Both the position numbers and the translations under genes were made by a program. The notes under the pieces were generated by a model. It was not told the origin of the DNA. It worked only from the letters and a program-made list of their open reading frames with translations, and did no database searches. A DNA stretch of 64,000 nucleotides. It comes from Lottia gigantea. Taxonomy: Eukaryota; Mollusca; Gastropoda; Lottiidae. Where the stretch lies: NCBI RefSeq assembly GCF_000327385.1, contig NW_008710601.1, forward strand, positions 557,097-621,096. Direction: 5' to 3'. Below, piece by piece: positions 24,945-37,420 of the stretch (the stretch's first letter is position 1; each line of letters opens with the position of its first letter).

Positions 24945-25165
24945 TAGGACTTGAGAGGGTCTGACATGGAAAATGCATCCAGATGTTGAGATGGGACAAT
25001 AAACCAAGACTTCTTGAGCTACCAGCTACATCTAAAATCTCTCAGCAGTTGGAAATCAAGACAGAGTATGCTAATGCTGCTCGTCTGGCAATATATTGTT
25101 GCAGGACTTCATTAACCCATTCAGGTGCAGAAAAGTAGTACATTAAACACCATTTCATATTTCAT
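24945..25165 (+). mobile_element. SINE body copy lacking the head
   Basis: GAGAGGGTCTGACATGGAAA, GATGGGACAATAAACC, AGTTGGAAATCAAGACAG, TATGCTAATGCTGC, CTTCATTAACCCATTCAGGT and GCAGAAAAGTAGTACATTAAA match the body and 3' end in order, followed by an ATTTC-like tail. Confidence 0.8.
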
Positions 25166-26575
25166 ATTGGTTTTCTAAATTGCTCTACCTTTAAGCCAAT
25201 GTTTTCGAATGAATGGGATTTATTGAGTCATTTCTATTCAGATATAGAATCATCATTAGGACAAGTGGTTCTGATATCCAATAATTGGACATAGATGTAT
25301 AGTTTATATAAGCAAACGCACTGAATGTCTCATAGGGATTTAATTGAACATAAAAACTATGTTCTCATGTTTCACTATATTATAATTTAAGTCCAATCAA
25401 GTTTTCACCATCATTAGATTTATCCGCATACAAAATATTTTGATAAGGTTTATTTTTTAAAGAATAGTTCACATTTCTATAGGATTATTGAGATTTATAA
25501 GAGTGGAAAATGAAACAACATTCTTCTTTGTCTTCCAATATGTTAAAGTACGACTGGTATTTTACAGGGCGACTGTGGACTAGGTTCTCACGATTGCAAG
25601 TGCAAGAAGAAAAATGTTGAGATTGCATGTTGACGTGAAGGTAGAGAGAGAAATTCTAGGGATATATTTGTATTGTAGTTGGGTTAAGAACATATGAACA
25701 GGTCCTTGTTGGTTGTCTATCAAACCATCATTTACTTGCCTACTCGCATTCGACACTGCAAACAAACTTGTCTTCACTGTTTTCAAACCCAAATTTGGGA
25801 AAATATACTTTTTTTCTTTGATCTTTTCTTAAATTGTTTGGAGTCAACTCTAGTGTTATTTTATGAGTTTTTATTGTGTTCAGGGTGATTTTATAGTGCA
25901 GTTGGAAGTGTTTAATCACACAGTGTTATTCCATTGTGATGTGTTTTATTGTGCTCAGTGTTCATTTATAATGTGATTTTTGATAAGGAATGTAACTAAT
26001 TGGATACTCTCATATGGACTAGTTTGTGAAATAATTGATTTTGATCATAAATTGGAGATTTCAAAATGAAACCAGGTTTGATATTTTCAGTCTTATGATT
26101 TATCAAATTCAGAAATCATTTTGCAAGGAGTTATTTTTGTCACATCTAAAAGTCAAAAGATATTAGAGCTAGAAGCTAAACCTATGGAGAACATTTCAAA
26201 TTTTGGCATCTCATTTACAGAATTTGCTCTTAATTTGAATAGTGATCACCCATTTGCAATTTATCATTAATGTAAAATTTGTAAAGAAACTATATCGAAG
26301 AAAGTTATTTTAATCTATAAAATGAATACATTTTTATAATGGCTTATGTTAAAATAATCTCTCTGAAATAGATGTCAGAAATATTAACAGTTATAATATT
26401 ATAATTGTATATACAAGACCATAATCTTTGCAATTTTGTCAATATTTAAAGATGGGTTTCCTTATTTTTTAGTGTTCTCTTCTAATTAAATTAATTATGG
26501 ACATGTGAGACAAACTGGTATTTTTCCAAGACATTAGAACACCTCTACTTTCTATTCATATAAGTATTAGAATTT
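25166..26575. other. Intronic stretch, nothing recognised
   Basis: No feature supported. Confidence 0.45.
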
Positions 26576-26748
26576 TCACAGGTTTAAAAAACTGTTCTGA
26601 ATTAACAGGGCTAAAAAATTGTTCAGAATTAACAGGGTTAAAAACTGTTCTGAATTCACTGGGTTAAAAAACTGTTCTGAATTAACAGGGTTAAGAAACT
26701 GATCTGAATTCACAGGGTTAAACTGTCCTAAATTACAGGGTTAAAATG
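26576..26748. repeat. About 29-bp minisatellite, about 6 copies
   Basis: Units of the form AAAACTGTTCTGAATTAACAG followed by GGTTA recur six times with unit lengths of about 24-30 bases and point changes (for example ATTCACAGGG). It lies 165 bases before the exon at 26913. Confidence 0.9.
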
Positions 26749-26912
26749 TCCATTGTTGTAAACTGTCCAACTTACATAAAATTATTGATGGAAAAAAAGA
26801 CAATTTTTGACGTGTGTAACAGAATACACATGCAAAGTTTTTCCTTCAAATTTTGAATATCAGTCGAATCTGGCAAGCAGCTATGTTAAAGATTTTACTC
26901 TCTTTTTTTTAG

Positions 26913-26971
26913 GCAGACGTGCTCAGTTAAGAAAAGGTGTGCGTGAACAACAAGCTCTTCAGAGAAATAAG
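26913..26971 (+). CDS. Short basic exon continuing the ASPP-like protein
   Basis: Exon of 59 bases after a T-rich tract and AG (26911-26912) and before GTAAGT. It enters in phase 1, matching the exit of the 13421 exon, and leaves in phase 0. With the split codon it reads S then RRAQLRKGVREQQALQRNK: basic, helix-prone and Gln-rich. In ASPP1/2 the ubiquitin-like domain is followed by a poorly conserved linker rich in Arg, Gln and Asn, so the location fits, but I cannot align it residue by residue. Strong splice sites and phase agreement are the main support. Confidence 0.6.
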
Positions 26972-28795
26972 GTAAGTTTGGTTTTTTTATTGATTTTTTT
27001 TAGGAATGTTGGTGAGGTAGAGAAAATCAGTAAAAGAAATGATTTGTGTACGCACATTTCCTTACAAAACTTCTTTTGTTCGTTATTCTTGTTCCAAACT
27101 TTGATACTCCATATCCAAGATTTACACACATGTCCTTCTAAATTTCCAAAACTGGACTTGGTAGCAATTGATCACAATTCCAGATGGACTGCTTAATTTA
27201 GCTTTTTGAAGCACCACCAAATGAATGATTTAGCTATGTTTGTCTATTAGAAAGACAACTAGAGTTGACAACAGTAATTGCAGTGTGACATCAGGTGTTC
27301 TGTTACTGAATGCTGGCTCTACAGCAAGGCGAAATAGCAAAGAAACAGTTATTTACACAATTAAGTTAAGCCTAGTTAGAATAGCTGGTTGTGGAAACTC
27401 CATGTTTAGGCTTCAAAGCTAACAGCTAGGAAAATGACTTGAAATATTTAAAAAAAAATTAAGGTTATGCATAATTTGCTACCATCTTATGAAAATTTCT
27501 TTTAAATTTTTCTCATCAAGTGATAGTTATAATAGTGATAATAAAAGTCTAGAAGTTATTATGTTTAATGTGAATTTTCTTTCTATCATGTTTTCAATGA
27601 AAATACACTTATCTTTGTAAACTATTGAATGTGAGGTATGAGATATATTTTAAGACATACAAAGAAAATTTCACTTTCTCAATATAATTTTTTAAACTTT
27701 TTATGAATGTTTCTTTGCAATGAGCTATTTTAAGATGTAGTTTACATTAAAGATGGGTTCCTCCTAGCATAGCAATTGAACCAAATTCTTTGGAATTTAT
27801 AATGCTATAGTTCAGAATACTGTATTTTGATTGAATTCAAAAGATAGAATTTTAGTGTTGGTTTCAGCAACTATACTGTCATATGCAGCATGTATCTTTA
27901 AACTTGCTAGTTTGGTTATCTACTGATCAAAGTGGATACTTGATGTCTTCTGTTCACACTTAATCCAAATTTTGACTTAATTTTATCTGATACCATCGCT
28001 GATTTCTGTATGAATAATTATTTTTTAAATTTGATTTTCATGAACACGAACTGCTACCATATATATATAACATGAAAACCATTTTTTATTCTACTGATGC
28101 TTGCCCATGTGTCATCAAATATAACTTGGATAATTTCATCAGTAACAGTAGACAAATTCTGGTATCAGATTTGACCAAATTGTCACAAGAAATAGTCAAA
28201 GCAAGTGTCATGATGGGAACTTTCCAAAAATGTGATCATTGAAGGATGTCACTTTAATTTAATCAGATGAGAATAATGTTAGACATGTTTAATTTTTATA
28301 TATTACCCATGGAGTATGATAACATAAGTTAAACCATGATAAATAAAACCTATATAACTACTCTATTCAAATCAACTCTCGCAATTTAACTGAATACAAA
28401 GCACACTGGGGTTTGACGGAGGGAGCTGTTGTATTAACTGTACAATCACTCAATAGATACCCCAGATTTCTCAGCGTACTGAAAAGAGGGGGGAGAATTG
28501 TAAAAACAGACCTTCAACGTTGACATATAATGAACTGGGTGAAGTTATTTGATCGTTGATTTTTAACTGACCGTGTATAGTAAATGATTTGGGAAGTTTG
28601 TTATTTAAGTTTACCTTGTATTCATTAAGTTTGCTGGATTATCAGATTATTATATGTGGTAAATTTGATATTAAAATTGTGGTAAGGGTAAAGCGTGTTT
28701 TTGACATGAATAGTGGTAAATTTATGAAGTATTAAATAGGTAAGCTTTCTTCTTATTTTCTCACTTCTAACAAATATATAATTTAGTAACTCTCT
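26972..28795. other. Intron following the basic exon, left part
   Basis: No further exon recognised. From the donor at 26972 the next supported exon is 26.5 kb away. Confidence 0.45.
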
Positions 28796-28985
28796 TTGCA
28801 AGTTTGTCCAGAATTACCCACATTTAAAAAAATTAAAAATACAGAAAAGACACGTAGAAATAGAAAGTGAAATTTCTAGTTTTGAAGTATATTTGAAGGA
28901 ATTGTTCGATTTTGTGCAGTTCTATTAATTCTGAAGACTATTTGCATATATCAGATGTCTTATTTAGTTTAGATTAAAGATTAGA
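28796..28985 (-). mobile_element. Family B MITE fragment (inverted)
   Basis: TTTGTCCAGAATTACCCAC, AGAAATAGAAAGTGAAATTT, TATATTTGAAGGAATT and TTCTGAAGACTATTTGCATA match the middle to distal part of the family B copies. Neither terminus is intact. Confidence 0.7.
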
Positions 28986-29483
28986 TTAAGTATTAAAGTT
29001 GGAACCATGTAAAAAAACAAACTTGACATGTTACATTTCGTCACTGTTATAAATAAATATTGTAGATTTTTTCTGTAGATTTTGTGAGTTTTTTATGTTA
29101 TATTTTTCAATCGATATATGCACATGAACTAAAGCTTAAAAAAAAGTTTACGAATTACACATTGTAAATAATTGTGATTTTTGGCGTCAGTTGTCTAAAA
29201 TAAATATAAACAAAGATTGATAAAACACTGAGTAAAGGATAAGTTGAAATATTTAGCTCAGAATCTGGTATAAAAATGATTTATTTTGTCATTTGTTTGA
29301 AATTGTCAAAATTTGGCAATGGCCTGGCCACATCTTCTCAAGAATGTGACCTAGCTGTCGTCAAATTTTATGAGAACTTATATGGAATAATATGGTAGAC
29401 ATTGGTGAAGAAGCACATGCAAATTATCAAAAATGTGTGTTTTTTTGTCATCAAGCATGGTATATTTCTCATTTCTCAAAGTG
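28986..29483. other. Intronic stretch, nothing recognised
   Basis: No feature supported. Confidence 0.45.
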
Positions 29484-29750
29484 TTGTGGGTGGCTCAGTG
29501 AGTTAAACGCTTGCTTGCTAACCTGAAGGTCTAGGGTTCAATCCCGGCATAGGTCGAGATGAAACCTTCAGATTTTTCAACTCGGTTTCCCCCTGTCAGT
29601 GACATAGGTAAGAAGGGCTGACATGGAAAAATAGGAGGGGCAATAAACCTAGGCCCTGTGTGCCATTGCAGCCTGCATGGCATTGCGCGGCTTCATTAGC
29701 CCACATGGTGCAGAAAATTAGGACGTAATACTCAAATCATTTCATTTGAT
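29484..29750 (+). mobile_element. tRNA-derived SINE, most complete copy
   Basis: The head contains an A-box-like TGGCTCAGTGAG at about 29491 and a B-box GGTTCAATCC near 29535, spaced as in an internal RNA polymerase III promoter. The body follows: TTTCCCCCTGTCAGTGACAT, GGGCTGACATGGAAAA, GGCCCTGTGTGCCA, CTTCATTAGCCCACATGGTG and CAGAAAATTAGGACGTAATA, then an ATTTC-rich tail. Part of the mid-body present in other copies (the TTGGAAATC to TAATGC block) is missing here. SINEs depend on a partner LINE for movement; none is seen in the window. Confidence 0.9.
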
Positions 29751-31960
29751 AGCATTTCAAAGCGATTCCAGACAGTTGGCAATTAAAACAGAATATGTAA
29801 ATGTATGATACCAACATACTTAAACCTTGAACAGTCCCAATATATTTCATTCAGAACATAAGTCTTAGATATTTTTTAAGAATTTAAAATATTGATTAGA
29901 CTTAGGAGCTACATGTGAAATTTTTTTAACAGAAGGTTGTCTGGTACAGGTCACATACTGGTGATTGAGTGGACAGTGTCCTGAACTGGACAAGGTATTT
30001 TAAAGATAGGTAAAAACAAATAACCCGGCTTAACATTGGCTTAATATTTAAGGTAAAGGTCAAATTGAAATGACTTTTCTTAATCTTCAAGCATACAAAA
30101 TGACTGATTTCTTGTGACTTCCTCCAACTTGAGATGAACTTTGAAAACATTTTATGATACTTTGTGAATTTTAAGGTGTCCGTAGCAACCTCTGGACAAA
30201 TAAGTTCAGGTATTCAAAAATTGTTAATATAGGAAAAATGTGAGTTCCAATGGGTATACAAGATTCATGTAACAAAAAATCCATAAGTTTTAACTTCCTT
30301 TTAAGCCTTCGTAACCTTGGAGACAGTACTGTACAGCATAGTGAGATTTACAGCTGACTACCAGAACAAGTAACATTGGCATAAGTTAATAAGTTTTCAG
30401 CAGTTTTATTGTTTAGCCTGAATCACCATTGTCTGGAGTTTAGGAATGATTAAGTGCCAAGACTTGACTCAAAAAAGTGCCTTCTCATACATGAAGTGCA
30501 TTATATTATGATAATCTTAGCATTAAAATATTTAACATGTAACTGCTATATCTTTCTGCATTTAGTGTTCTCTAAAAAAGAAGGTAAATTTGCACCACTA
30601 TTTTATTAAAGAAGTCAAACATTGAGGTTTAACTTTCTTTACAAATGTTGTTTTCATGCTTGCTGTGTTCAATGTTTATTTGTTACATAAACAAACAACA
30701 TTCCATCAGCAGAAGTCTTATTTAAAAACACGTAACTAATTAAAAATGGCCGTCAGTTAGTAGTTTTTCTGATTGTTTTGAGTTTGCCTGTCAACATGAC
30801 AATCGTGAGGCTTCTTTTATTTTATAAACTAGTAATTGTAGAAAAAACTGTTTCATATTTGGGTGTGAAGTGAGATGTTTTTGTATCATATGGCCCCTCA
30901 CCCTTAGTATAAATTCGGTCAGTATTTCAGGTACATGGGTCACAATACTGAGTTTATTGAGTATGCGTAGATTATTTCAAGGTATTTGTGGTCTGAGTCC
31001 AAGTTTTGCAAACTGAAATATGATGAATTACAATCCTTTTACATGTTCTGATATAACTGTTGTAATTTATTATGAACCACATCACAATGTTTGTAAATTT
31101 ATTCCCAGTTGGCATTGTTATAAATTACGATTTTTTTCACATGATAATGTAACTGAAGTATTGGCTCATGGTAGTGGTTGAGTGGCAGTATGGCAGTAGC
31201 CTTGCCACTCAATATGATTTTGCACTGTGGTGAGCCCTCTCAAGTGATTTTGTGCTCCTCTGCCAGTGTTTTTTTTAGTTGAATTTCTGATTAAATGTAA
31301 CATTAGGCATGCTGCCATTGAAACAGAGAAATATTTTGTCTTCAGACAGTTTTAATACAGATTCTATTAACAATAGTCATTTATTGTCTATAGACAAACA
31401 ATTACTTTAGTCATTGTCCAGTTATCACAAAAGTCAAAGATAAGCTATATTAAAAGTCATGTACATATTATCCTAATTGACTTAGTTTTTCATTTCACTG
31501 GTTTGTTTCAAGGCTGATTTAAGTTTAGACCTATTATGACTAATGTTTTAATTCAATACACCTTACTGTGGGAAATAAGATCGTTTTCTCTCTGAAGGGT
31601 CTTTGTTTGCATTGATCACTGTCAAGAAAGTTTGATGGGAATGTAAAACTCATTATAAAGTTTTACAATTGAGAATACAAAACTCATTATAGTTTTACCA
31701 ATAAGTGTTGTATTGTTAGCAAGAAAATTGCCTTTTTTGTTAACTTGGCCAATTATTAAATAGTAGGTCTGTATTCAACTGCATTTCTATAAGAAGGCAC
31801 ATACATAATTGAAACAATTCATTAGAAAAGTTTTGATGACATGCAATTGACTTAAGAGTTTAAAATAGGACTAAGAACATGCCAATGATCAACATCAGAT
31901 ATGCACTATTGATGATGAACATACTTACTGCAAGTGGAATGGCAGGAAATTGTAGAGTCT
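29751..31960. other. Intronic stretch, nothing recognised
   Basis: No exon, RNA gene or clear repeat. Short phrases with ACTCATTATA..AGTTTTAC repeat near 31650-31700 but no array is formed. Confidence 0.45.
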
Positions 31961-31964
31961 TTTA

Positions 31965-32080
31965 TGTGCAAGAGACACATATAGTTTCTAATTGCACCAT
32001 TCCAATTTTCCTTGTACCATGTTGGAATTACATGAAATCTCACAGAAACAAACATAGAGACCTTAAAACCCTTTTACAGG
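31965..32080 (+). mobile_element. Possible decayed family A fragment
   Basis: GAGACACATATAGTTTC, then TTGCACCATTCCAATTTTCC, echo the left-arm order of family A (GGGACACTGATAGCATC, TTGCATCATTCCAATTTTC). AAAACCCTTTTACAGG near 32066-32081 resembles the inverse of its terminus. Matches are short. Confidence 0.35.
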
Positions 32081-32716
32081 CCATTTAAAAAAATGACAGA
32101 TCAATAAACCGAAATACAATAACTTATCTAGCTAATTTAATTTAGTTATTATAAAATTTTGTTTAATTGACCCGATCTAAGCCGTATGCCAATCTTCAAT
32201 GATCATTTAAACCGGCTAAAGTACACTTTTCAATCTATCTTACTCAGGTTTCAGACCACAAAAAATTACCTTTGTTTTTTTCTTTGATAGCCTCTCCACT
32301 CAGATCTTTAACAAATTGCTGTATTGATATTCAATGTCCTTTTTGTCCATAAAGAATAGCAGCATATGGACCTAATCATATTTAATAGAGCATTATTCTC
32401 GAGAGGTATTGTCCAGGGCAGACACAGGAGTGTGCTGGACAAAAGGTGGACACTGTCCAGTTCTTAAGTGGTCAATAATAATCAATACAACTTCTATCAT
32501 AAATTTTTTATCTTCAATTATTTTTTTCAATAGTGTTCTTGTGGTCAATAAAGTACCTTATTCAATTCTTTTTTTTTTCATTATAGAACATATGTTTGTG
32601 GTTTTCATTCATAGAGAGTTCTGTAAATACATACTTGAGGTTACTATAGACAGTAATTTTAGGATATCAGTTGATCAAAGATTGTTTTTCATGATAATTA
32701 ATGTTCAATTCTTACA
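32081..32716. other. Intronic stretch, nothing recognised
   Basis: No feature supported. Confidence 0.4.
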
Positions 32717-32945
32717 TGGGCTGACATGGAAAATGCATCTAGTCATTTAGATGACACAATAAACCGAGGCCCTGTGTACTAAAGCTGTGCACATTAAAGA
32801 TCTCTCTACAGATGGAAATCGAAAAGAGTACGCTAATGTTGCTGTCTTGGCAAAAGTTCATACATTCACAATGTATGTTGTTGCCCGTCTTCATTGGGTC
32901 ATAAGGTGCAGGAAAGTATGATGTAAACCTCTATTTTCATTTTTG
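32717..32945 (+). mobile_element. SINE body copy lacking the head
   Basis: GGGCTGACATGGAAAATGCA, ACAATAAACCGAGGCCCTG, AAAGATCTCTC, GATGGAAATCGAAAAGAG, CTAATGTTGCTGTCTTGGC and CTTCATTGGGTCATAAGGTG follow the family order to a TTTC-rich end. Confidence 0.85.
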
Positions 32946-33603
32946 TGAATAAGCTGCACATTGTATTTTCCAAGTATCCAAACCTGAAGTAACTATAGTA
33001 ACCACCCGAACCTCTATGCACTATCATGTTTTATACCTCCTATAGTATAATGAGTCAGACAGTATTTGTTCCAAGTCCATCATTGCCAAAAGTATCAAAG
33101 AAAAGGCATTGAGGGATTCTTTGAACCAATGGTACATTGCTTATCACATTCCAGTCTAGTTACCTACTAACAGACGCTATATAATCATCATCATCATCAT
33201 CATCATAATCCTTTTCAGTTCACTTTCCAGTTCTGTATTCAATGAAAAAAAGCAGAACAAAAATATAAGCTATTGTGTCTACCAGTATAGAGTTTTATTT
33301 TAGATCAGTGGGACATGAACCAGTCATAAAAAATGTCATTTCCTACTATTAAGAGATGAGTTCTGGTTGAATGAAACATATAAAAGTAGGGCAGACGTAA
33401 TAAAAAGATTGACAGATTCAATATTGATTGACATATTGACAAACAAAAAAATAGAAAACAGAACAAAGAATACCTTGAATTACTTTGTACTTAGATCTTC
33501 AGTGGACATCGCAATTTCTTTTTATGAATCAATCCAGATTTGGTTAAGGTATGTTTGGTTATGTGGTTATTGTATATACCTGAAACTTCATATTCCACTT
33601 TGA
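32946..33603. other. Intronic stretch with a short (ATC)n run
   Basis: A pure ATC trinucleotide run sits at about 33184-33207. Nothing else is recognised. Confidence 0.55.
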
Positions 33604-33945
33604 TTGTGTGTGACTTAGCAAGTTAAGTGCATGCTTGTTGGAATTGTTTGACCTGAGCATTGGTTGACCCGGGCATTGGTCAAGATACTACTTTCACAAG
33701 TCGTATTTTTATTTTGGTTTTACCCTGTCTGTGATGCCGGTTGGAGGGGCTGGAACTGTGCAATTTGGACATATCAATGAAGTTTTCCCATACCAATTAC
33801 GGTCAAAAACTAAATAAGACGCCCAACTGGCAAAATTTCTCTCACTGCACAAAGCATAGTACCGGTATTGCCTTTTCTCATTTGTCTTATCAGATGCAGA
33901 AGGAATTGAAAGTGAAACTCAATTTCATTTCATTCCAAAATGGAT
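33604..33945 (+). mobile_element. Diverged near-full-length SINE copy
   Basis: TGACTTAGCAAGTTAAGTGC and ATGCTTGTTGG resemble the A-box side of the 29.5-kb head, and a TTGACCCGGGCAT segment the B-box side. The body TTTTACCCTGTCTGTGATGC, GGAGGGGCTGG, ACTGGCAAAATTTCTCTCAC and a TCATTTCATTCC tail follow. The middle is heavily changed. The 130-codon frame across it is accidental. Confidence 0.65.
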
Positions 33946-35861
33946 ACAGAACTAACAATTTTAATTATGAAATTTCATGTCTGAAGGTCGAGATCTGTGT
34001 TCTAATCAATCAAACATGTCCAGTTATTGATAGCAACAGAGCAGTGATTATGGTAAATTGTAGAATCATAGACATAATGATAATACATCATGCGATTTGG
34101 GTATTGAAATGTCTAATTAAATACTGTGTGTAATATTATAAGGTTAAATCAAGGGTTAACCTTTAATTAAAGTTCAGGGTTAATTATAATTAAATATAGT
34201 AATTAGATTGTAATTAGATGTTAGATAGGTAATATAATAACAGTCATCAGGTTGGACTTGCTTTCGTGTTTGATATCAGCAAAATTGAATCTTGCTATTT
34301 TAAAATAAATCCAACTTTATGACTGTCACAAGCAATATCCTTCTGAATTCAATTTGCTTTCAAAACTCCTTAGTTACAGTGCTCAAATGGTTGGTTTTTA
34401 AATATCTGGATATCCAAAGATTTATCTAATTATGTGCGCTTTCTTAATTTGAAAAAAAAAATATTACAAAAAATCCTGTTTTAGTAAAATTGATAGTAGA
34501 TTAATTAGTCTTATGATTTACCAGTGAGTATGAACTTTCCAGAAATTTAACCAAGACGAAATTTTAGGCTTAAAATGAACGTTTTCTCCCCAAAAACATA
34601 ACTTGGTAAATAAAATTAATACATTTGTCGCATGATTGATATTCTTCAGATTGTCACTTTAAATGAATGAATAGTTCCTGGGTTTAGACTTTTTTTTAGG
34701 TACATGAAGCATACAATGCCAAAAAAATTGTTCTGATCATAAAATGAAGTTTAATTTGTCAAACAAAATGACCATCCTTAATTTGTAGATCTGATTAATA
34801 TTCTGAGAATTATTTGATTTAGTTCTTAATTCAAGCCCCTCTTCATCATATTATAATAAGAGGGTCATGAACTCACTGTATTTACCTTAGCAGTGTTTAA
34901 TTCATTTTAATTAGCATATCTCTCACTCATTTACAATATGGTCCTACCCCATTCACCAGCTGGCTCATTGTTTAAAGTTCTTCAATCTTCAACTTTCACA
35001 TGTCCCACAGCATCATTGTTTGTAGGTTTCAATTGTTGAAAGTTGCCCTAAGAGAGTGGTGTTTGGATATTCTCAAGAAGCTTGTACAATGGCCACCATC
35101 TGTAACTAATATCTTGAACTCTGTGTCATGGGACCCTAGCAACATGTGTATTTATTTAGTGCATCATTTTATAAGTGACTTGTTGAGATACTAGAATTAG
35201 CATCTGAACCAGGACTGTTGTTTAAAATTTACACAGGCGGACAGATTGTGTTTGTGATACCTTGCCAATTTACATGTTAATTATTTTTGAGAAATCCATA
35301 ATAATCTGGCCCATTTTAAGAAAAAAAATGAAATTATTTTTGGTGCCTCAATCAGACATACAGTCAACTCATGATCTGAACCCTGTTTTACATGTTGCAA
35401 AGTTTCCAACTACAGCCATGATAGTTTTACAAATATAACATAGGCAAGACATTAAAAACACTGTAATAAATCTGTGAAAATGTCTGTTGAACTGAAAATA
35501 TTTGACGGGTCAGAAATGCTAGGATACCTTAAAGTTTAAAGTGTATTTTGATACAAAAAGAAAGTTTTTCATTGTATTCTACAAATACTACAATGTTTCC
35601 ATTGCATTAAACAAATACTCTTATTTAGACTATGTAACATTTTTTCCTTCTAATAGAAAATTTTAGAGAGGTTTCTTGAATGAACTATTGAAAGGTTGAC
35701 GTACTTTTAGTCTGATCGATTTCTTGCTGTGTTAAATCAAGTTTTTAAATGTGGTTTACTTATAAGGCAGAAATGATATTAGTGCAGTGCACTAGCCAGA
35801 AAGTACCAACTTTTTCCTCTGCAGACACTTAGCTTTCTTTCTTGAATCATCCAGGATGGCT
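33946..35861. other. Intronic stretch, nothing recognised
   Basis: A TTAA-rich patch at 34134-34215 is low complexity. No exon or structured repeat is supported. Confidence 0.45.
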
Positions 35862-36009
35862 GTTAGCGATTTTTGTCGTCAACTAGAGTCTTGCCATGAG
35901 TTTTGCAAACTTGCTGCGGGCTCAAGAGGAGACAAAAAAATCATGTCGTGAAGCGTGGGCACTCGTAAGATTTTACTCAAGGTTCAAGTCAGCGACAAAA
36001 ATCTGTAAC
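35862..36009. mobile_element. 148-bp foldback element
   Basis: The left arm GTTAGCGATTTTTGTCGTCA (from 35862) and the right arm ending CAGCGACAAAAATCTGTAAC are inverted copies over about 32 bases. The interior is richer in G+C and CpG than its surroundings (GCGGGCTCAAG, GTGAAGCGTGGGCACTCG), which suggests later arrival or separate origin. A short frame from the ATG at 35854 reads MAVSDFCRQ but is explained by the repeat. No clear target duplication. Confidence 0.6.
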
Positions 36010-37059
36010 CAAGACCATTTGTGCGTTCGCACCATTAAATTCATTGTGTGACTACCTCATTGATGTCAATTTTTGGACTTTGATTTATCAATTGTTATTG
36101 GAATGGCTGCAGGTTGGTTTTCTCTTAGTGGTTGTAGAATTCATTAAGAAGGTTTATGATGTAGAAAGTAGTTTAATTGCAGGATATTGTACTCTGAAGT
36201 ACCTTCAACAAGGAATTTAATATTTGGTTATTAAATAAGGAATAGTGTTTGATTAGAAATTGTTAATTTGAGATGTCAGCCTTATCAATCAATGTGCACT
36301 CTCAAAATCTTCACAGAGACAGTTCCAGCTGTAACAATAACATCTAATGTTGAACTATTGTTTAATGATAATGATATTGGATGAACAATTCTTATTTTCT
36401 TAAAGGCAAACTTTGCACTGAACTTTGGAAAAAGGCCATACATATTTCTGAGCAATTACTGTTACTATTTTTGACTATAAGTTTAAACATGTTGCTGACA
36501 CATGTTTTGTCTTCAGCTAGTTTTGAAATAGAGACTTACTTTTTGAACAGACAGACAAAGGCTAAACTTAATCAGGGCATCTCAAAGTTTCATCAATATT
36601 TTCACCTGGAAATCAAAATTAAGAGTAGCTATCACAGATTTTGAAATTTGATCCATTTGACAGATTTAAAGGAGGAGATACATGTGTAAAAATACCATTA
36701 AAGTGATTGCAAGACATATCTTCTAATCTGTTGATCAAACATCAAACAAAGTAGATTAACCATAAAACTTTGGTCAAAGTTGTGGAAATAGTTTTATTCA
36801 TGTTTTGATGGTGGTTCTATCACAAAGATCAGCTGTAAACATGATGGGTTCACAATAGACCACAGTCAAGGTATTTGGTACAGCTTGTTTAGTCTGATGC
36901 TAATCTTGAAGTTTTTCACCTGTGTTGGCACCATTTTTGAGTTCAGACTTATTTTGATGGTTTGATAACTATGCTGTAAGTTATATTAAGACTTGCTGAT
37001 TAGATATTCTGAATGATAATCCAAAATATTCTGAGCAATCCATGGTGTGATCCCTCTAC
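36010..37059. other. Intronic stretch, nothing recognised
   Basis: No feature supported. Confidence 0.4.
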
Positions 37060-37125
37060 AGCAGGAAAAAGAAGAGTACACTAATGTTGCAGTCTTCCAC
37101 TCATTGCAGCAACATTGAAGTGAAA
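37060..37125 (+). mobile_element. Small SINE fragment
   Basis: ATCCCTCTACAGCAGG, AAGAGTACACTAATGTTGCA, then GTCTTCCACTCATTGCAGCA follow the order of the mid-body in the 32.7-kb copy. Confidence 0.55.
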
Positions 37126-37127
37126 AT

Positions 37128-37420
37128 TTGTTACTAAATCAATCTCCATAATCAGAGTTGAAGAGTTACCTTCAAGGTAGATGCCAATGTTCCAAAAACA
37201 ATTTTCACAAATTTTCTAATAGATGTGAAGCAGAAGTGTTACCAAATCAATCTCTTGGATCTGAAATGAAGAGTTACCTATAAAATGGATGTCAATGGTT
37301 CAAAAACAATGTTCACAAATATTCTGTCAGACAAGAACAAGAAGATTACCAAATCAATCTCCATGACCTGAATTGAAGAGTTACCTTCAAAATGGATGTC
37401 AATGTTTTGACAAAAATGGC
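37128..37420. repeat. About 106-bp tandem repeat x 3
   Basis: Units start at about 37134, 37238 and 37346, each with ACCAAATCAATCTC or a variant, GAAGAGTTACCT, a GGATGTCAATG-type block and a CACAAATWTTCT block. The third unit is truncated at its right side. The second and third are most alike. Confidence 0.9.

Noticed and set aside
33741-34133. 130-codon frame, the longest in the window
   Set aside because: It begins inside a diverged SINE copy and has no family resemblance.
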